Assembly (NCBI GenBank): GCA_963724625.1
Contig: CAVRVO010000013.1
Span: 558,001-622,000 of the forward strand
Direction of reading: 5' to 3'
DNA from: DATBVX01 sp963724625
Lineage (GTDB): Bacteria; Pseudomonadota; Gammaproteobacteria; Steroidobacterales; Steroidobacteraceae
DNA length: 64,000 nucleotides
Shown here: one piece after another, positions 55,092-63,662 of the stretch
How the letters are laid out: each line of letters begins with the position of its first letter
Position numbering within the stretch: position 1 is the stretch's first letter
Translations under genes and position numbers: made by a program
The notes under the pieces: model-generated
Databases searched by the model: none
Told to the model about the DNA's origin: nothing
Seen by the model: the letters and a program-made list of their open reading frames with translations, nothing else

Positions 55092-56348
55092 ATGACGGCC
55101 ACCGACACGCATCGCGCGATTGACGCAGTCTGGAGAATTGAATCGCCGCGGCTGATCGCTGGCCTCACGCGCATCGTGCGCGACGTCGGCGTGGCCGAAG
55201 AGCTCGCCCATGATGCCCTGGTGATTGCACTCGAGCAGTGGCCGCAGTCGGGCGTCCCGGACAACCCGGGCGCCTGGCTCATGACGACCGCAAAGAATCG
55301 CGCCATCGACCGTGTGCGCCATGGAAAGCTGCAGGAACGCAAGCACGAGCAACTCGGCTACGAGATCGAGACCGAGGTCACGCCGGATCTCGACGCCGAA
55401 ATCGACGATGACATCGGCGACGACCTGCTGCGCTTGTTGTTCATCTCCTGTCACCCGGTCCTTACAACGGAAGCGCGCCTCGCGCTCACTCTGCGCCTGT
55501 TAGGTGGCCTGACGACCGGGGAGATTGCCCGGGCATTCCTGGTTCCAGAGCCGACGATTGCACAGCGCATCGTGCGGGCCAAACGAACGCTCGCGGAGGC
55601 GCACGTGCCCTTCGAGGTCCCTCGTGGCTCCGAGCTCAACGTGCGACTGGCTTCCGTGCTCGAAGTCATCTACCTCATCTTCAATGAGGGCTATTCCGCC
55701 ACGGCCGGCGAGGACTTGATGCGACCGGCCCTTTGCGAGGACGCGCTGCGGCTCGGCCGCATCCTTGCTGAGCTGGCTCCTGAGGAGCCTGAGGTTCATG
55801 GGCTCCTTGCGTTGATGGAGATTCAGGCCTCCCGCTCAGCAGCGCGAATCGGGCCTGCGGGTGAGCCGGTATTGTTGCTCGAACAGAACCGCGCGCACTG
55901 GGATCAGCTGCTCATCCGACGGGGTCTTGCCGCACTCGAGCGAGCCGAGAAGCTCGGCGGCGCATACGGCAGGTACACGTTGCAGGCTGAGATCGCTGCT
56001 TGTCACGCACGCGCGCACACTGCGGAGCAAACCGACTGGGTGCGCATTGCCATGTTGTACGAAACGCTGGCCAGAGTTGCGCCCTCGCCGGTCGTTGAGC
56101 TCAATCGTGCAGTCGCCGTATCGATGGCATTCGGTCCAGCCGCAGGACTGGAGCTCGCCGACGCGCTTACTACGGAGCCATCGCTCAAGACCTACCATCT
56201 GCTGCCGAGCGTACGCGGCGACCTGCTCGCCAAGCTCGGCCGGGCAGAGGAAGCGCGGGCGGAGTTTGAACGCGCCGCTTCGCTCACGCGCAATGCTCGC
56301 GAGCGCGAGCTGCTCCTCGGGCGTGCAGCGTCGTGCAGTTCCCGCTGA
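55092..56348 (+). CDS. ECF42-type RNA polymerase sigma factor with C-terminal TPR-like extension
   Basis: 418 residues from ATG 55092 (GTG 55086 possible). Sigma region 2 (HDALVIALEQWPQSGVPDNP, AWLMTTAKNRAIDRVRHGKL) and region 4 (LTTGEIARAFLVPEPTIAQR) are followed by a long helical extension (SYVYLIFNEGYSATAGEDL-type region; GAYGRYTLQAEIAACHARAH; AEEARAEFERAASLTRN). This matches ECF42, where the extension replaces an anti-sigma factor and gates activity. No anti-sigma gene is seen. Its end overlaps the DUF2380-like gene by 16 bases. Confidence 0.9.
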   Translation: MTATDTHRAIDAVWRIESPRLIAGLTRIVRDVGVAEELAHDALVIALEQWPQSGVPDNPGAWLMTTAKNRAIDRVRHGKLQERKHEQLGYEIETEVTPDLDAEIDDDIGDDLLRLLFISCHPVLTTEARLALTLRLLGGLTTGEIARAFLVPEPTIAQRIVRAKRTLAEAHVPFEVPRGSELNVRLASVLEVIYLIFNEGYSATAGEDLMRPALCEDALRLGRILAELAPEEPEVHGLLALMEIQASRSAARIGPAGEPVLLLEQNRAHWDQLLIRRGLAALERAEKLGGAYGRYTLQAEIAACHARAHTAEQTDWVRIAMLYETLARVAPSPVVELNRAVAVSMAFGPAAGLELADALTTEPSLKTYHLLPSVRGDLLAKLGRAEEARAEFERAASLTRNARERELLLGRAASCSSR

Positions 56349-56879
56349 AGTTCCTGTTGCCTCGCGGCGCGGTCGTGATGCTGCTGTTCGCTGCAGTGCC
56401 GGGCTATTGCGCCGACCCGACGCCGGTACCGAAGAGCGCCGCGGTCATGGATTTCGAACTGTTCGACGACATGAGCGCGTACGAAAACCCAGTGGTCATC
56501 GAAAGTGAGAACCGGAGGATCGCCCTGATCAGTGACGCACTACGCCAGGAGCTGGTGCAACGCGCGCTCTACCGCGTTGTGGACAACGGCCCCGCTGCGG
56601 CGCTCATCGAGGAGCCTGAAGGCAAGACAGAACCTGCGCGACTGCAATGGCTGTGAGATCGACATTGGCAAGGCGCTGGATGCGAATGTCATCGTCATTG
56701 GCTGGGTGCAGAAAGTCAGCAATCTCATTCTCAACATCAACGTCCAGATCAAGGACGTGCCGACGGGCGAAATGCTGTACGCGAAGTCGGTGGACCTGCG
56801 CAGCAACACCGATCAGTCCTGGCTGCGTGGCATTCGTTACATGGTGGATAGCATTGCGGAGGACGAACGCGCGCGCTGA
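56333..56879 (+). CDS. DUF2380/DUF3280-like exported protein, one frameshift near 56630
   Basis: From GTG 56333 a signal peptide (to about residue 26) and KSAAVMDFELFDDMSAYENP, RRIALISDALRQELVQRALY read as far as EEPEGKT. One base removed in ACAGAACC (56627-56634) continues with NLRDCNGCEIDIGKALDANV, IVIGWVQKVSNLILNINVQI and SNTDQSWLRGIRYMV to 56879. The C-N-G-C and KVSNLILNIN stretches are the family's mark. About 181 residues, periplasmic, function unknown. It starts inside the sigma factor gene. Confidence 0.72.
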
Positions 56880-57018
56880 CAGCGGACGCCTATAGGCGAG
56901 CGGCGCCAACTCCCTGATCTGTTGAAGAGCAGGCTCTTTGGCACGCACACTGCATGTACTCCGATAGCCCGACCACGTAGCGGGCTTGAATCACGGAGCT
57001 AACTGCAAGGAGCACGAT

Positions 57019-57291
57019 ATGAACGGAGCTATGAAAGTAGCGGCGCTGGCCGCGGTGTTGGCCTGCTCGGCCGCCTTCGCCGATGACACGAAGACGTCGA
57101 CGGGGAATAACGAATGGCCGGAGTTTTCGACTCTCGACCAGAATGGCGACGGAAACATCAGCAAGGATGAAGCCAAGGCGCAGTCCCTGCTGGCTTCACG
57201 CTACAGCGAGATTGATAACGATATGGACGGGAAACTGAGCGCCGAGGAGTACAACAAGGCGCGCGACCATATGAAGGCCCCGAACCCGTAA
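57019..57291 (+). CDS. Exported EF-hand calcium-binding protein
   Basis: 90 residues from ATG 57019 (AAGGAG site). Signal peptide to residue 21. Two EF-hand loops with the full ligand pattern: DQNGDGNISKDE (40-51) and DNDMDGKLSAEE (66-77). Calmodulin-like exported proteins like this probably buffer or sense periplasmic calcium. Single gene ending in a strong terminator. Confidence 0.88.
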   Translation: MNGAMKVAALAAVLACSAAFADDTKTSTGNNEWPEFSTLDQNGDGNISKDEAKAQSLLASRYSEIDNDMDGKLSAEEYNKARDHMKAPNP

Positions 57292-57306
57292 TTTCGGCGC
57301 TGCCTG

Positions 57307-57356
57307 ACGCCGGGGAGATCACGGCAGCCCGAGGGCTGCCGCGATCTCCCCGGCGT
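57307..57356. terminator. Long bidirectional terminator hairpin
   Basis: ACGCCGGGGAGATC..CGGCAGCC pairs with GGCTGCCG..GATCTCCCCGGCGT (about 22 pairs, one internal mismatch) around CGAG. T-rich sequence (GTCATTTCGTTTC) follows on the plus side. It separates the convergent EF-hand and SRPBCC genes. Confidence 0.88.
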
Positions 57357-57371
57357 GTCATTTCGTTTCGG

Positions 57372-57899
57372 TCAGCCCTCGAGCATGCTCTTCAGGTTCT
57401 TGAGGCCGCCCTGGTAGACCCCTTTGATCAGGTTCACCGCACCGGTGTCGCTCTCGGCTTCCGGCGGATTGTCAGCTGGATTCTTGCGCTTGAAATGGCC
57501 AACCCACGTGACCACCGAGGTGCCGTCCTTTCCTGCCTTCACTGAAACTGTGGACACGTAGTCCTGCAGAGGCAGCGGCGATTCGATGATCCTGTACTTA
57601 TAAGAGTGGTCCTTCTCGCTGAACGCGAGCAGCTCTTCAGTGAACGTTGGTCCATCCTTGATCGTCAGCGCACGCACTGCGCCAGGCGTGTTGTTGGTGC
57701 CCTTGACGATCTCGTCCTTGGCAAAACCGGGATGCCACTTGTTCAGACCGTCGTAATCCTTGATCGTCGCCCAGACCTTGTCGACCGGCGCTTTGATTTC
57801 CATGGTTTCGGTGACGCTCAGTGGCTTCGGCGGGTCCGCCAACGCGGCTCCGCAAGCAGCCATCGCGAACAGTGCCACCATGGCGAGGCTCTTCTTCAT
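57372..57899 (-). CDS. Exported SRPBCC (polyketide cyclase/START-like) protein
   Basis: 175 residues from ATG 57899. Signal peptide to about residue 21 (CGAALAD). The helix-grip fold reads SVTETMEIKAPVDKVWATIK, WHPGFAKDEIVKGTNNTPG and KYRIIESPLPLQDYVSTVSV, the polyketide_cyc2 pattern. It binds a hydrophobic ligand, unidentified. Close relatives are usually cytoplasmic; the leader makes this one periplasmic. Confidence 0.85.
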   Translation of the reverse strand: MKKSLAMVALFAMAACGAALADPPKPLSVTETMEIKAPVDKVWATIKDYDGLNKWHPGFAKDEIVKGTNNTPGAVRALTIKDGPTFTEELLAFSEKDHSYKYRIIESPLPLQDYVSTVSVKAGKDGTSVVTWVGHFKRKNPADNPPEAESDTGAVNLIKGVYQGGLKNLKSMLEG

Positions 57900-58051
57900 A
57901 GATGTTCCCCTTTTGACGGTTTGTGCGAGGAGTTTGCCCGGCCTGCGCCAACCCGCAGACCCGCCCGGCGCGACACTATACCGGAGTCGCAGCGGATCAC
58001 GGTTTACGGCGTGGCGCTCACAAACCGACCCACGTAGACCATACTCACGAC

Positions 58052-58732
58052 GTGGTTGACACATCTGTAGAACCCGTAACGATCGGCGTCGGTGATGCAC
58101 ACAGCGTTTCCGGACTGCTGCAGCGTCCAGACAATGCCAAGGGATGCCTGGTCTTGGCGCACGGGGCCGGCGCCGGCATGCGCCATCCGTTCATGGCAGC
58201 CGTTGCCACGGAGCTCGAGGCACTTGGAATTGCCACGCTCCGTTATCAGTTCCCGTATATGGAACGTCGCTCGAGGCGCCCGGATCCACCGGCGCTTTGC
58301 CACGCCACGGTCCGCGCCGCGATCGCAGAGGCGGCTCGACTGGTTCCCGAGTTGCCGCTCTTCGCAGGTGGCAAATCCTTCGGCGGACGCATGACCTCGC
58401 AGACGCAAGCAGCCTCTGTGCTGGCGGGAGTCCGAGGTCTCGTGTTCCTGGGTTTTCCGCTGCACCCGCCGGGCAAGCCCTCCGATGAGCGCGCTGCGCA
58501 CCTCTTTGAGGTGCAGATTCCGATGTTGTTTCTCCAGGGCAGCCGGGATGAATTTGCAACCCCAGATTTGCTCGAGCCAATCATTGAACGACTCGGCAAG
58601 CGCGCCACGCTGAAACTGCTTGCCGATGCGGACCACTCCTTTCATGTTCCGGCGCGCAGCGGACGCAACGATGTGGAGGTCAGAGGCGAACTGCTCCGCG
58701 AGGCGAGTGCGTGGATCCAATCGATGATCTGA
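58052..58732 (+). CDS. Alpha/beta hydrolase, KANL3/Tex30-like
   Basis: 226 residues, GTG start at 58052 (no strong ribosome site). The fold is complete: CLVLAHGAGAGMRHPFMAAV, the nucleophile elbow LFAGGKSFGGRMTS (Ser in G-K-S-F-G-G), the acid in FLQGSRDEFATPDLL, and the His in ADADHSFHVP. Such dienelactone-hydrolase-like esterases are cytoplasmic; the substrate is unknown. Convergent with the NTF2-cytochrome gene, 12 bases apart. Confidence 0.85.
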   Translation: MVDTSVEPVTIGVGDAHSVSGLLQRPDNAKGCLVLAHGAGAGMRHPFMAAVATELEALGIATLRYQFPYMERRSRRPDPPALCHATVRAAIAEAARLVPELPLFAGGKSFGGRMTSQTQAASVLAGVRGLVFLGFPLHPPGKPSDERAAHLFEVQIPMLFLQGSRDEFATPDLLEPIIERLGKRATLKLLADADHSFHVPARSGRNDVEVRGELLREASAWIQSMI

Positions 58733-58744
58733 GATCAGTCCCTG

Positions 58745-59581
58745 TCACTTCCTTCCCTGCAGGTCACGATTCGATTTGAGGTAGTCGATGATTTCCTTGC
58801 GCACACTGGCGTCCGCGATGCCGGCGTATGGTTTCATGCTGTTGTTTGAAACTACCTGATCAGGATTGGCGATGAATCTATCCAGAGTCGGCTCGTCCCA
58901 GATGATTCCGGACCCTGACAGGCCCGGCGCCGAGTTGCGGTAGCCGGGTATGGACCCGGCTTCCGAACCATAGACCCCGTACAACGACGGCCCCAGGCGA
59001 TGATCACCTTGCCTCACCGAATGACAGGTGCGGCAGTGATTGTTGAAAGCCGCCCTTCCATCGCTCGCCGTCTTTGTCCCGTGAACCAGGCTAGCCACGA
59101 ACGATTCGGGGAGCGCCGCGAAATTGACCATTCTCGAGATCCGGTCACCCTTCAATTCGACCAGCGCAAGCTGCCCGTGTGAGCCGGCTTCAGTCGACTG
59201 CGCGTCGTACTGGACGAACACCGTATTGGCGTCATTGGTCGGAAAGATCCAGAGATTGGAGACATGCGAACCCGCGTTGTTCGCCGCACAAGCCGCGAGC
59301 AGTGAACTGGCGTCCATGCTGAGGTAGGTTCCTGGCTCCTCGAGCGCGTACTCCACGCGGACCTGGCCGGTGGTCACACTGCCAAGAGCCCGAGCATCAC
59401 GCGCTACGCAGGCGGCAACAAAGCCGTTGATGGCGCGCTCGGCACGCGAGATGAGTTTGGCGGCGGACTGGGCTGCGGCGGTGCTCGGCACCTGAGCCGT
59501 TTGGTCTGCGCACATGGCGACATCGGCCGCCAGACTGAGAGCCATGCCAAGAACTGGGGCAAGCAAGTGGTAGCGTTTCAT
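58745..59581 (-). CDS. NTF2-like domain fused to a class I cytochrome c, exported
   Basis: 278 residues from ATG 59581 (GGGAGGAA site). Signal peptide to about residue 25. Residues 40-155 have an NTF2/SnoaL-like order (AINGFVAACVARDARALGSV; VFVQYDAQSTEAGSHGQLAL; VELKGDRISRMVNF). Residues 172-275 are a small mitochondrial-type cytochrome c with CRTCH (Cys183, Cys186, His187), LGPSLYGVYG, and the axial Met249 in NNSMKPYAGI. The two parts share one signal peptide without a linker. Possible role: a redox-linked ligand sensor or an electron acceptor for a periplasmic enzyme. Confidence 0.82.
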   Translation of the reverse strand: MKRYHLLAPVLGMALSLAADVAMCADQTAQVPSTAAAQSAAKLISRAERAINGFVAACVARDARALGSVTTGQVRVEYALEEPGTYLSMDASSLLAACAANNAGSHVSNLWIFPTNDANTVFVQYDAQSTEAGSHGQLALVELKGDRISRMVNFAALPESFVASLVHGTKTASDGRAAFNNHCRTCHSVRQGDHRLGPSLYGVYGSEAGSIPGYRNSAPGLSGSGIIWDEPTLDRFIANPDQVVSNNSMKPYAGIADASVRKEIIDYLKSNRDLQGRK

Positions 59582-59823
59582 GACGGATTCCTCCCGGTTT
59601 TGAGTCTGAGAAGGCTGCGGTGCAACAACGCTCCGCATCTGACCTTCACGAATACAGACGCAAACCGGGTCGAAATCAGCTCACCCGTCTGGTGGACACA
59701 CCGGCTCGGGGAGGGACCAACGGGCTGAGGGTCTCCGACTGGCGGGTGCGTTGGACGTCCCCCGGTGCTATAAGCCGCCGAAGTCCTGTTTTGCGATGAC
59801 CGAGTGATCAAGAGGAGAGAACG

Positions 59824-60033
59824 ATGGCCACTCAAGAAGAGAGAACGACAGGCGAGCGCGCAGAGCCCCAGGATCACGATGCTGTGGCGGCGGACCACGA
59901 TGAAGTCCATTCAAATCGCAAGGTCAAAGTAGTGCGTGAAAGTGCCCTGACCTACCACTTTGTCGGAACGAATCTTACCGGCGTCTCCGTGACGATCGAT
60001 ACACAAGGCGGAATCACTATCGGCTCGAAGTAG
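59824..60033 (+). CDS. Small protein of unknown function ending GGITIG-type motif
   Basis: 69 residues with a clear AAGAGGAGA site. A charged N-terminal half (rich in Glu, Asp and His) and a C-terminal beta-rich half (VGTNLTGVSVTIDTQGGITI, then GSK). No signal peptide. The next gene, 41 bases downstream, ends with the near-identical GGITIGNK, so the two may be diverged copies or partners. No known family recognised. Confidence 0.7.
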   Translation: MATQEERTTGERAEPQDHDAVAADHDEVHSNRKVKVVRESALTYHFVGTNLTGVSVTIDTQGGITIGSK

Positions 60034-60074
60034 ACGCACCGCGACTTGGCCTAAATCATCAGGGGGAGAGACCA

Positions 60075-60311
60075 GTGGTTACAAGACGCAAGAAGAAGAG
60101 CGCAGCACGCAAAGAGCGCTCGGTGCAGATCTTGCCGAACCGGATCGTCGTCCGCGACGATCGCCTGGTGGTGATCGTTCGCAGCAGAGAGGTCGATTGG
60201 CATAGCGGAGCGAGCGTTAAGCGCGCTCACGTCGGCCGAGGCAAGGCTCTTTTCGCCAAGACTGACGGCGGAATCACCATCGGCAACAAGGTGCCGGGGC
60301 CGAAGGGCTAG
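60075..60311 (+). CDS. Small basic protein of unknown function with GGITIG end
   Basis: 78 residues from GTG 60075 (GGGGGAGAG site). A very basic start (VTRRKKKSAARKERSVQ) leads into a beta-rich core (NRIVVRDDRLVVIVRSREVD) and the ending TDGGITIGNKVPGPKG. It shares the GGITIG(S/N)K motif with the preceding small gene and is probably in the same transcript. Basic charge suggests nucleic acid or anionic-surface binding, but this is only inference. Confidence 0.68.
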   Translation: MVTRRKKKSAARKERSVQILPNRIVVRDDRLVVIVRSREVDWHSGASVKRAHVGRGKALFAKTDGGITIGNKVPGPKG

Positions 60312-60331
60312 AGCCAACGCGGCTCGAACAA

Positions 60332-62994
60332 TTAACCCGACCCCGAATGCGAGCCGCTGCGCGCGCGTTCGAGATCGGCTTGCGCCTTGCGCGCCTGGCG
60401 GGCAACGCCGCTTCCCTCCCCTTGTGTATGGGCGATGATGCCGTAGCTCTCGCGCAGCAGGGGTTCAGCCTCGTCGTAGTGGTGCGTGGCCACCAGCGCA
60501 CTCGCGAGCACACTGCGGGCTACTGCCAGCGTCGGACTTTCCGGCGGCATCGACGTCTCTGCAATCCTGGCCGCCTGTCGCAGCAGTGGCAGTGCTTGAC
60601 TGGCCTGGCCGCGATCGACAAGAACTCTTCCGACGCCGGAAAGCGCGCTGACCGTGAGCGGGTGATCGGCTGGCAGAGCCCGGGCATAGATTTCCAGCGC
60701 CGCGCGGAACTGCACTTCGGCATCATCGAGGCGTCCAAGATCGTGCAGAACAATACCGAGGTTCACCTCGCTCGTGCCCACGAGCGAATGCTGCGGACCT
60801 CGGACACGCAGGTTGAGCTCGAGCGCTTCACGCATGGCCTTCTCCGCTGCCAGGAAGTCGCCCTTGTGACGCAGGAAGCGACCGTAGTTGGACAGCGCGT
60901 CGATCGTGTACGGATGCTCGGGCCCGAATACGCGGCGCATCTGTTCCATGGATTTCTGGAACAGCGGGTCAGCCGCCGCAAACTCGCCCTGCGCCTGCAG
61001 GGCGAACGCCAGATTGTGAGTTTCCATGATCACGCGGGCGTGATTCTCGCCGAGCGCGCGCCGATCGATCTTTAGGGCATCCTCGAGCAGGCGCGCCGCA
61101 TCGGCGTGCTTGCCAACGAAGCTCAGCAGCGTCGCGAGGTCATTCATCACCTGCGCTGCTTGAGGGGTTGATCCCAGTCCGAGTCGAGAGTAGAGCGCAA
61201 GGCTATCGCGAAAGTACTGTTCGGCAACCTTGTTGTCACCGTGCGCTTGCATCGCGTTGCCGAGATCGCGAAGCGTCTCGGCAACTTCAGGCGACTCGGG
61301 CCCGAGCAATTCACGGCGAATTCTCAATGCTTGCTGCAATCGGGCTTCGGCTGGCTCGAACTTTCCTTGCGAGACCAGCGCGTTGCCGAGCTCGTTCAAC
61401 ACCGTGGCAATTTCCGGGTCGGAGGGTCCGCGGATTTCAACCAGGCCGGCAAGCGCCTTTTCCAGCAGGGGTTCGGCTTCGGCGCCAAGGCCGAGGCGGT
61501 TGTATACGCGTCCCATCGCTCCCATGAGGGCGGCGCGCGTTTCAGGCTGTGCGCCGAAGCGTGATTCGACTTGCCGCGTGCTGGCGTCCAGCAACTCGCG
61601 CGCTGTCACTTCGTTACCCTGCGCTTTGTAAGGATCCGAAAGGTCGAACACGTCGACCATGAACGACGAGACCTGCTCGGCGCGAACGCGCTCTCGTGCC
61701 GTGCGCTGCATCTGTGCGTACATCGCTACAGCAAACCCGGCGAGGAGCAGGACGCTCGCCACCCCCACGCTGACGCCGACCAAATGTCGCGACACGAATT
61801 TGCGCGTGCGATAGAGCCACGTATCGCGGACCGCGAGCACCGGCTGTCCCGCGAGGTAGCGCCCCACGTCCGCCGAAAGCTGCTCGACTGTGGTGTAACG
61901 GCGCTGCGGTTCGGTGTGCAGCGCCTTGGCGACGATGGTGCTCAGGTCACCCGAAAGCGTTCGCTTGAGCTTGTTGGGTGTCGATCTGCGCCGCTCGGCA
62001 ATTGTGTTCGCATCATCGCCCGCCGCGGTGCGGTCGAGAGGAAGCGCCTCTGCCATCTGAACGTCACGCTCCAACTCCCGCCCCGTCATGTGTTGCCGGC
62101 TGTACGGTCGGCGGCCGGACAACAATGCATACAGCAATATGCCCAGTGAATAGACATCGGTCGCCGTCGTCACGGGCTGGCCCAGGATCTGTTCCGGAGC
62201 GGCGTAATCCGGCGTCAACGCACGCCCGCTCAGACGGGTGAGCTCAGTTTCTGCAGCGGGCTTTTCCGGCTCGACGAGCTTCGCAATCCCAAAGTCGAGC
62301 AGCTTGATCTCACCCTGTGCGGTGACCAGGATGTTGGGCGGCTTCAGATCCCGGTGAATGACGAGATGGGTGTGTGCGTGCGAAACCGCGTCACACGCCT
62401 GCAGGAAACAGACGCAGTCGCGCGGGAACATCGAGGCTCTGTTCGTCACACCATTGATCGATGGGCTTGCCCTCGACGTATTCGAGGACGAAATACAGGA
62501 CGCCCATCGATGTCGCCCCGGCATCGAGGAGACGAGCGATGTGCGGATGCGAAAGCTGGCCGAGGATCTTGCCTTCACGAATGAAACGCTCGCGTGCAGC
62601 GGACTGCGCGACATGCGCGTGCAGAACTTTGAGGGCAACGGCGCCTTCGAACCGCCCGTCAATGCGGCGAGCGAGCCAAACCTCCCCCATCCCGCCGAGA
62701 CCCACCTGCTCGCTCGAGCTGATATGCGCCAAAGCGAGTGCCTGCCTCGAGCGCCGCCTCTGGAACGCCCGCAGCGATGCCAGCGTCCTGTGCCGCACCA
62801 CCAGCGAGGAATTCACCGGCCTCCGCGGCGCGATCCGCGCCCAGAAGCGTGAGGACATGCGGGTACAAATCGGGCCGTGATGCAGCGAGCCCGGCGAGTT
62901 CCTGGTCCCGGTTCTGCGGCCCGAGCGCTAACAGGCGCTCGAAACAGGCAAGTGCTTCGCGCCAGATCTCCGCGGAAGGCTGTGCCAGGTCCAT
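60332..62994 (-). CDS. Serine/threonine protein kinase with membrane helix and TPR repeats (two frameshifts)
   Basis: About 887 residues once two single bases are removed (near 62707-62713, and in AAA 62406-62408). The three frames join as EAGTRFGAYQLER / VGLGGMGEVWLARRIDG / FLQACDAVSHAHTHL. The Hanks kinase domain has the glycine loop GLGGMGEVW, the lysine in VALKVLHA, catalytic VIHRDLKPPNILV and LLDFGIAK. A transmembrane helix (GVSVGVASVLLLAGFAVAMY) is followed by about a dozen TPRs typical of sigma-linked kinases. It is coupled to the sigma factor gene (TGATG), so it likely responds to a periplasmic or cytoplasmic cue read by the TPRs and controls that sigma factor. Confidence 0.85.
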
Positions 62995-63554
62995 CAGTCA
63001 GCACCGGGTCGCATGACTGTGTATAGAAATGCGCGCGCCTTTTGCCAGTCGCGCTTGACGGTCGCGGGCGATGTGTCCAGAACTTCCGCGATCTCTTCTA
63101 TGGACAGGCCGGCGAAATATCGCATCTCGACGATCTGGTGAGCGCGTGTATCGATCCTGGACAATTGCTGAAGTGCAGCGTCGAGCGCCTCGACTTCTGG
63201 CGCGGGTGACTCTGCTTCGGGGTCATTACCCGTCAGGGTGACGCGAATGTCGCCCCAGCCGCGCTTTTGGGCGCTGCGTTTGCGCACGTAGTCGATGATG
63301 ACGCTGCGCATGACGCCCGCAGCATAGGCGTAGAACATGCGACGGTTCCCGCCGGGGAGCTCCGGCTGACGAACCAGGCAAAGATAGGCCTCGTGTACGA
63401 GGCCCGCCGCATTCAGATCGGTAAATGCCGCCTGGCGTGCCAATTTGCGACGAGCCAGGCGATTCAACTCGCCGTAGACGCTCGCGAACAGCTCGTTGCT
63501 CGCCTGCGCGTCGCCCTGGTGCGCGCGTTCGAGTAAGACGGTGACGTCCCCCAA
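62994..63554 (-). CDS. ECF sigma factor, TIGR02999 (kinase-linked) type
   Basis: 186 residues. Region 2: YGELNRLARRKLARQAAFTD, LVHEAYLCLVRQ, MFYAYAAGVMRSVIIDYVRK; region 4: RYFAGLSIEEIAEVLDTSPA followed by TVKRDWQKARAFL. This is the Sig-70_X6/TIGR02999 pattern, a group without anti-sigma factors that is almost always beside a Hanks-type kinase, as here. Region 4 phosphorylation by the partner kinase is the proposed control. Divergent from the metallo-beta-lactamase gene. Confidence 0.9.
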   Translation of the reverse strand: MGDVTVLLERAHQGDAQASNELFASVYGELNRLARRKLARQAAFTDLNAAGLVHEAYLCLVRQPELPGGNRRMFYAYAAGVMRSVIIDYVRKRSAQKRGWGDIRVTLTGNDPEAESPAPEVEALDAALQQLSRIDTRAHQIVEMRYFAGLSIEEIAEVLDTSPATVKRDWQKARAFLYTVMRPGAD

Positions 63555-63662
63555 TGCGCCTCCCCCGTTGCATGCCAGCGCTGCTGGCTGCGAGGCAATA
63601 GTAATGAAACGGGAGCACTGTGCGCCATTGACGCGACACAGTTCATTCCTTAGAAGTCACGC

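Noticed and set aside
60277..60345. Short GAGCC/GGCTC hairpin between the small gene and the kinase gene
   Set aside because: Only five pairs and no T run; too weak to call a terminator.
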